Source of the DNA: Clostridium saccharoperbutylacetonicum N1-4(HMT)
GTDB lineage: Bacteria > Bacillota > Clostridia > Clostridiales > Clostridiaceae
NCBI RefSeq assembly: GCF_000340885.1
Contig: NC_020291.1
Span: 214,501-278,500 of the forward strand
Direction: 5' to 3'
DNA: 64,000 bases
The notes beneath the pieces were generated by a model. That model was given only the letters and a program-made list of their open reading frames with translations, made no database searches and was not told where the DNA came from. This document shows positions 59,888-64,000 of this stretch, piece by piece. Every line of letters starts with the position of its first letter. The first letter of the stretch is position 1. A program made the translations under genes and the position numbers.

Positions 59888-61408
59888 ATGTTGAATGTTT
59901 TAATTATAGATGATGAACCTAATGTTAGACTAGGTCTCAGAAAAATAATTTCTTGGGAGGAAAATGGGTTTAAGGTATGTGGTGAAGGACAAGATGCAGA
60001 AGATGGATATGATAAGATAATTAACTTGAAGCCTGATATAGTATTAATAGATATAAAACTTCCAGGAAAGCTTGGAACGGATGTAATTAAGGAAACTATA
60101 GAGGCTGGATTCACTGGAAAATTTATAATTATAAGTGGATATTCTAATTTTGAGTATGCTAAAACAGGAATAAAATATGGAGTTAAATCATATATCTTAA
60201 AGCCTGTTGATGAAGATGAATTAATGGATATTCTATTAAAATTAAAGAAAGAAATAGAAACTGAAAAAAGATGGGCATTAAAAAAGACGGTAGTACACTA
60301 TGCTAATTTGCAAGAAATGATTTTAGATGAGAAGTACAACTTTGATAAAGAAGATGAATTAAATTCAAGTTATTATAATTATGATAGGTTTCAAGTAGTC
60401 TTAATGCTTAATCAAAGAAATAAAAAAAATAATTTGTTTAATTTGGAGGAGTTTGTAAAGACACAACTTGAAAATCATGGAGATGTAGATATAGTAAAAT
60501 TCGAAGACTTAATTTTAATTTTATTCAAAGGTTTTAAAGAAGAGAGGGTATTTAAGACATTAGATGCAGTAAAATCAAAATTAGATCAGGAAGTGGAAAA
60601 TCCAATTTTTATAACTATAGGAACTCCAGTTAATAAGATAAATAAAATAAGAAGTGCTTATAATGAAGCAAAGGAACTTATGGAAAAGAGATTTATATTT
60701 TTGGAAAAAGGAATAATTTCAAAAGACAATATTGAATTAAATTTTAATAATATTAAAGTGGATCTCAATGAAGTTGTTTTTAAAATATATAGTTTTGTCG
60801 AAGTTAATGATTTAGAACAAATAGAAATAGAGTTTAGAAATATTGAAGCAGCAATTATAAAAGAGGGATACTTGGAAGAGGAAATAAAAGCGTATAGTAC
60901 AAGAATCTTTATAGAACTAAAAGAAAAGTTAATTAATGATTATGATTCGAGTGAAATCAAAATAATAAATAATGAGGAAATAATAAAAAACATATATAAT
61001 CAATTAAGTTTGAAAAGCACAATAGATTATTTGATTAAAAATTTTACTGATATTTCAAATCAAATTGGGACAAATTCTTCAGATAATATTATAAAAAGAG
61101 TGACTGGTTATATAAATAGAAATTATTATAAGGACATAAAATTAGAAAGTTTAGCTGAAATATTTAATTACAATAGTGCGTATTTAGGAAAACTTTTTAA
61201 AAGTATTGAAGGTGAAAGTTTTAATACTTATTTAGATAAGATAAGAATAGAAAAAGCGAAGTTATTATTGGTAGATGATAATCTTAAAGTATATCAGGTT
61301 TGTGAAAAAATAGGGTATAAAAATATAGACTATTTCCATAGTAAATTTAAAAAATATGTAGGTACAAGTCCGTTAAGTTATAAAAAACAGTTTGATAAGG
61401 AAGAATAG
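59888..61408 (+). CDS. YesN-family response regulator (receiver + AraC HTH)
   Basis: This 506-residue regulator has an N-terminal receiver (LIIDDEPNVRLGLRKII, phospho-acceptor Asp in IVLIDIKLPG, KPVDEDE), a linker of about 270 residues, and a C-terminal AraC-type pair of helix-turn-helix motifs (LESLAEIFNYNSAYLGKLFK and VCEKIGYKNIDYFHSKFKKY). Such proteins activate the adjacent sugar genes when YesM detects oligosaccharide. GTGGAGGG precedes ATG 59888, 20 bases after the kinase stop. Binding sites cannot be identified by eye. Confidence 0.95.
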   Translation: MLNVLIIDDEPNVRLGLRKIISWEENGFKVCGEGQDAEDGYDKIINLKPDIVLIDIKLPGKLGTDVIKETIEAGFTGKFIIISGYSNFEYAKTGIKYGVKSYILKPVDEDELMDILLKLKKEIETEKRWALKKTVVHYANLQEMILDEKYNFDKEDELNSSYYNYDRFQVVLMLNQRNKKNNLFNLEEFVKTQLENHGDVDIVKFEDLILILFKGFKEERVFKTLDAVKSKLDQEVENPIFITIGTPVNKINKIRSAYNEAKELMEKRFIFLEKGIISKDNIELNFNNIKVDLNEVVFKIYSFVEVNDLEQIEIEFRNIEAAIIKEGYLEEEIKAYSTRIFIELKEKLINDYDSSEIKIINNEEIIKNIYNQLSLKSTIDYLIKNFTDISNQIGTNSSDNIIKRVTGYINRNYYKDIKLESLAEIFNYNSAYLGKLFKSIEGESFNTYLDKIRIEKAKLLLVDDNLKVYQVCEKIGYKNIDYFHSKFKKYVGTSPLSYKKQFDKEE

Positions 61409-61602
61409 AGTGTATAGAAAAGTTTAATTAGTAACATTTATCTATTACTTCTAACTAAAAGTTATTTTAACAATAAAAATGATAATAAGAATAATTTTCA
61501 AGGAATTATTATTTAGTCATTGTAAAAAATAAAAGTAAGAACTATAACATAAAGTGAAAAATAAGAGGTTATATTCTTTAGAAGTTGGAGGTGGAATGAT
61601 TA

Positions 61603-62028
61603 ATGGATAAAGAACCTTATAATGAGTATTTAGTAGTGATGCCAAGTGGAAATTGTAAAGGATTTAATGATATAGAAGGAGCGAAAGCGTATATAAATAT
61701 ATACTATGAATGGAAATATGATGATGTTATTCACAAGGATGGATTTGTAGATGCGACGGAAATAGGAGGTGATCAACCTAGATTTATTGTATTTACTCAA
61801 TTAGGAGCTGAGGAAGGAGCAAAATGTGAAATATACAAAACTGAAGCCTTCATTAATGCAATTAATAAGGAGTTAGTATTTGAAGATGAAAAAGAAGAAA
61901 TAATTTCAAAATTATGTGAAGCCAAGGTTGAATTTAATATATATGATTATAGTTTAGATACAGTTTTAGCAGATATTCAAGAAGTTGAATATATGGAGGA
62001 TTTTGGAGATTACATTAGTAGAATGTAA
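61603..62028 (+). CDS. Conserved-looking hypothetical protein, acidic, cytoplasmic
   Basis: This 141-residue acidic protein starts MDKEPYNEYLVVMPSGNCKG and has no signal peptide, membrane helix or recognised motif. A pattern of alternating strands and helices (EIGGDQPRFIVFTQLGAEEG, CEIYKTEAFINAIN) suggests a small alpha/beta fold. GGAGGTGG precedes ATG 61603. It stands alone between the regulator gene and the T-box leader, and nothing in its surroundings suggests a role. I do not recognise the family. Confidence 0.65.
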   Translation: MDKEPYNEYLVVMPSGNCKGFNDIEGAKAYINIYYEWKYDDVIHKDGFVDATEIGGDQPRFIVFTQLGAEEGAKCEIYKTEAFINAINKELVFEDEKEEIISKLCEAKVEFNIYDYSLDTVLADIQEVEYMEDFGDYISRM

Positions 62029-62223
62029 TTTTTATATACTAATAGTATAAAATGGATATATTTAATTTATTAAAATATATTTGATAATTAATATATATAA
62101 TCAAATAAATGATAAAATGATTAATAAAATAATAAAAAAATAGCTAAAAAATTAATGAATAAATAATTAAGATGTGCTTTTTGCAAATAAAAAAACAAGA
62201 ATGAAAAATATATTACGAAAATA

Positions 62224-62252
62224 TTGACAATAGTAAAAACGGAGAGTAAAAT
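62224..62252 (+). promoter_or_regulatory. SigA-type promoter of the ilvN-cimA operon
   Basis: TTGACA (62224-62229) and TAAAAT (62247-62252) are separated by exactly 17 bases, with the T-box leader following directly. Confidence 0.85.
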
Positions 62253-62299
62253 TCTATCTAACAAGAAAACTTAATATGTCCTTACGTTAAAAAATGCTA

Positions 62300-62541
62300 T
62301 GATGGAGACAATTGTTTAGCAGACAAGTTGCAGAGAGTCGATGGTTGGTGAGAATCGATACTTTAGCTTTAGAATTATCACTCCTGAGCAGAATCCAGAA
62401 AGAGAAGGTAAATTTCTCGAGTAAAAGATATCCGGTGTGCATCCGTTATATGCAAGGGTTTGTTGGAACCTAGTGATATTATATAAGGCGGAATATTATC
62501 CCACTTCTTATGATTCATATCATTAAGGGTGGATTTTTTTA
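62300..62541 (+). promoter_or_regulatory. T-box leader controlling ilvN and the downstream operon
   Basis: Stem I is visible: base GGAG/CTCC (62304-62307, 62381-62384), internal pairs AGC/GCT and AAGT/ACTT, and an AG-rich bulge followed by the distal loop GGTTGGTGAGAATC. In the specifier loop, GAA then UU is followed by AUC and A, so the specifier is probably AUC (Ile, 62377-62379). The T-box motif is TGGAACC (62464-62470). A terminator (62501-62540, CCCAC pairing region and T-run) overlaps the antiterminator strand. Uncharged tRNA would prevent termination. The fit is good overall, but the antiterminator bulge is enlarged and the UGGN base is A. Confidence 0.8.
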
Positions 62542-62564
62542 ACCATTTTTAAGGGGGGAAGTAA

Positions 62565-63074
62565 ATGGAGAAGTATGTGTTATCAGTACTGGTAAAAAAT
62601 TCATCTGGTGTTTTAAGTAGAGTTAGCGGGTTGTTTTCAAGAAGAGGCTATAATATTGAAAGCTTAACTGCAGGCAGAACGGAAGAACCATCAATTTCAA
62701 GAATGACAATTACCTTAATGGGAGATGAAAACACCTTAGAACAAGTAAAAAAGCAATTAAATAAATTAGAAGATGTAATACGAGTTGTGAATTTTAAAGC
62801 TGATGAATCAGTTTATAGGGAGTTAGTGCTAATAAAGGTAAAAGCAAATGCAGAAAATAGAGCAGCTATAAATGAAACTGTAAAAATTTTTAGAAGTAAG
62901 ATAATTGATTTATCTACAGATACTTTAACAATTGAATTAACTGGGGATGAAAATAAAATATCAGCATTAATTAACCTGATGGAGGAATATGGAATTGAAG
63001 AGCTAGTTAGAACTGGGGTTACAGCACTTCAAAGGGGAGAAAAAACTATAAAGAATTCATCAGAAAACTATTAG
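62565..63074 (+). CDS. ilvN: Acetolactate synthase small (regulatory) subunit
   Basis: IlvN/IlvH binds the end-product valine and activates the catalytic subunit IlvB in branched-chain amino acid synthesis. The 169-residue protein has the N-terminal ACT domain (VLVKNSSGVLSRVSGLFSRR, YNIESLTAG, SRMTITLMGDE) and the C-terminal half (LVLIKVKANAENRAAI, ELTGDENKISALINLM). AAGGGGGGAAG precedes ATG 62565. The catalytic subunit gene is not next to it in the window; it may follow citramalate synthase beyond the edge. Expression is under the T-box upstream. Confidence 0.93.
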   Translation: MEKYVLSVLVKNSSGVLSRVSGLFSRRGYNIESLTAGRTEEPSISRMTITLMGDENTLEQVKKQLNKLEDVIRVVNFKADESVYRELVLIKVKANAENRAAINETVKIFRSKIIDLSTDTLTIELTGDENKISALINLMEEYGIEELVRTGVTALQRGEKTIKNSSENY

Positions 63075-63135
63075 TGAATGACTAAACTAGAAGCAAAGGC
63101 AATATAGCAATAAGAGTGGAAGGGGGATACGATAA

Positions 63136-64000
63136 ATGAAGCAGGTCAAGATATTTGATTCTACCTTAAGAGATGGAGCGCAAGGCCAAGGAATTTCATT
63201 TTCATTAGAAGATAAAATAAAAATAGTAAAAGTGTTAGATGAGATGAATATTAATTATATAGAAGCTGGAAATCCTGGTTCAAATCCTAAGGATATGGAA
63301 TTCTTTAAAAGACTTAAGGATATACAATTTAAAAATTCCAAAGTGGCGGCGTTTGGATCAACTAGAAGACCTAATATTAATGTGGAAGATGATAAGAATC
63401 TACAAGATTTATTAGCATCAGGTGCAGAGGTAATTGTTGTATTTGGAAAGTCATGGGATTTTCAAGTGACAGATATTATTAAAACATCATTGGATGAAAA
63501 TATTAATATGATAAAAGATACAATTAAATATTTATGTGAAAATGGGAAAAAAGTAATTTTTGATGCTGAACATTTTTATGATGGATATAAAGCAAGAAAG
63601 AATTATGCGCTAGAAACTTTAAAGGCAGCAGAAGAAGCAGGGGCTGATGTAGTTGTGCTGTGTGATACTAATGGAGGAACTTTGCCAAAGGAGATATATG
63701 ATATAACTAAGGCTGTGAAAGAGCAAATTGCAATAGAAATTGGTATTCACAGTCATGATGACATGGGAATGGCAGTGGCAAATTCAATTATGGCAGTAGA
63801 AGCAGGGGCCACTCAAGTTCAAGGTACTTTTATTGGAATAGGCGAAAGGTGTGGAAATGCTAATTTAAGTGCAATAATACCAGCATTAAAATTAAAGCTC
63901 GGCTATGAGATATTAAATAATAGAAATTTAGAAAATTTAACTAAGACTGCAAGATATATATCAGAAATATGCAATGTTACATTAGTGGATCAAAAACCTT
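63136..64000 (+). CDS. cimA: Citramalate synthase / 2-isopropylmalate synthase-like (3' partial)
   Basis: The first 288 residues of a DRE-TIM metallolyase are present. Features are FDSTLRDGAQGQGISFS with the catalytic Arg-Asp, VFGSTRR-like FGSTRRPN, CDTNGGTLP, GIHSHDDMGMAV with the metal-binding His pair, and GIGERCGNAN. The DGAQGQGISFS start and the FGKSWDFQ segment match the citramalate synthase branch (TIGR00977 type) rather than LeuA. Citramalate synthase condenses pyruvate and acetyl-CoA to start isoleucine synthesis without threonine. GGAAGGGGG precedes ATG 63136, 61 bases after ilvN. The C-terminal regulatory domain lies outside the window. Confidence 0.88.
   Translation, partial: MKQVKIFDSTLRDGAQGQGISFSLEDKIKIVKVLDEMNINYIEAGNPGSNPKDMEFFKRLKDIQFKNSKVAAFGSTRRPNINVEDDKNLQDLLASGAEVIVVFGKSWDFQVTDIIKTSLDENINMIKDTIKYLCENGKKVIFDAEHFYDGYKARKNYALETLKAAEEAGADVVVLCDTNGGTLPKEIYDITKAVKEQIAIEIGIHSHDDMGMAVANSIMAVEAGATQVQGTFIGIGERCGNANLSAIIPALKLKLGYEILNNRNLENLTKTARYISEICNVTLVDQKP

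Noticed and set aside
1..64000. CRISPR arrays, tRNA or rRNA genes, and intact insertion sequences
   Set aside because: No regularly spaced repeats, no tRNA-like cloverleaf ends and no transposase-like reading frame were seen on either strand.

Overview
The window is about 64 kb of AT-rich DNA from a low-GC, spore-forming, butyrate-producing Clostridium of the C. beijerinckii type. The evidence is Shine-Dalgarno (AGGAGG-type) gene starts, a SleB-like hydrolase, adjacent ptb and buk genes whose products look like those of C. beijerinckii from memory, and housekeeping genes of clostridial form. Most genes lie on the + strand; the exceptions are a cell-wall hydrolase gene and a two-gene membrane glycosylation operon.

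Layout. 1-5.0 kb: the end of a CwlD-like amidase, a two-subunit class I fumarase, a TPR protein and a two-component system. 5.1-8.6 kb: class I ribonucleotide reductase behind a strong promoter with two NrdR-box-like palindromes. 8.7-14.8 kb: PTS enzyme I, a TPR protein, a SleB-like hydrolase, and cdaA-cdaR for cyclic-di-AMP. 15.0-29.8 kb: a complete type VII secretion (T7SS) island. It has esxA (WXG100), essA, esaB/yukD, essB/yukC, essC and a shortened esaA/yueB. These are followed by a cargo module of three small helical helper-type proteins, a lipase-like toxin candidate flanked by two paralogous lipoproteins, the remains of a second lipase gene, and another lipoprotein. 29.8-33.8 kb: an FAD dehydrogenase and ptb-buk. 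33.9-36.9 kb (minus strand): a GT2-GtrA glycosyltransferase and a polytopic membrane protein. 37.1-42.1 kb: an HD protein, folP, a folB-folK fusion, an AIM24 protein, a YerC regulator and glmM. 42.3-61.4 kb: a carbohydrate locus. 61.6-64 kb: an unknown protein, then a T-box leader in front of ilvN and a citramalate synthase gene that runs off the window.

The two most interesting parts are these. (1) The T7SS cargo module looks like a clostridial version of the 'reverse' lipase toxin arrangement known from Staphylococcus aureus TslA: lipase domain first, helical targeting-like domain last, small helper proteins, and duplicated lipoproteins that could confer immunity. Immediately downstream is a decayed second toxin start, which suggests repeated cassette duplication. 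(2) The carbohydrate locus encodes a fucosidase (GH29), a GH2 glycosidase, an alpha-xylosidase (GH31), a GH3 beta-glucosidase, an esterase, an ABC importer lacking its ATPase, and a YesMN-type two-component system. Together these match the bonds of a fucosylated, acetylated xyloglucan oligosaccharide, so intracellular xyloglucan-oligosaccharide breakdown is the most economical reading.

Non-coding structure is rich. There are many intrinsic terminators, including one directly after esxA and one between the T7SS machinery and its cargo. There is also a long imperfect hairpin resembling a dispersed element (52747-52937), a perfect hairpin between ptb and buk, and a nested hairpin in the fumarase leader. 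All assignments come from reading the sequence and knowledge of protein families; no database search was run.
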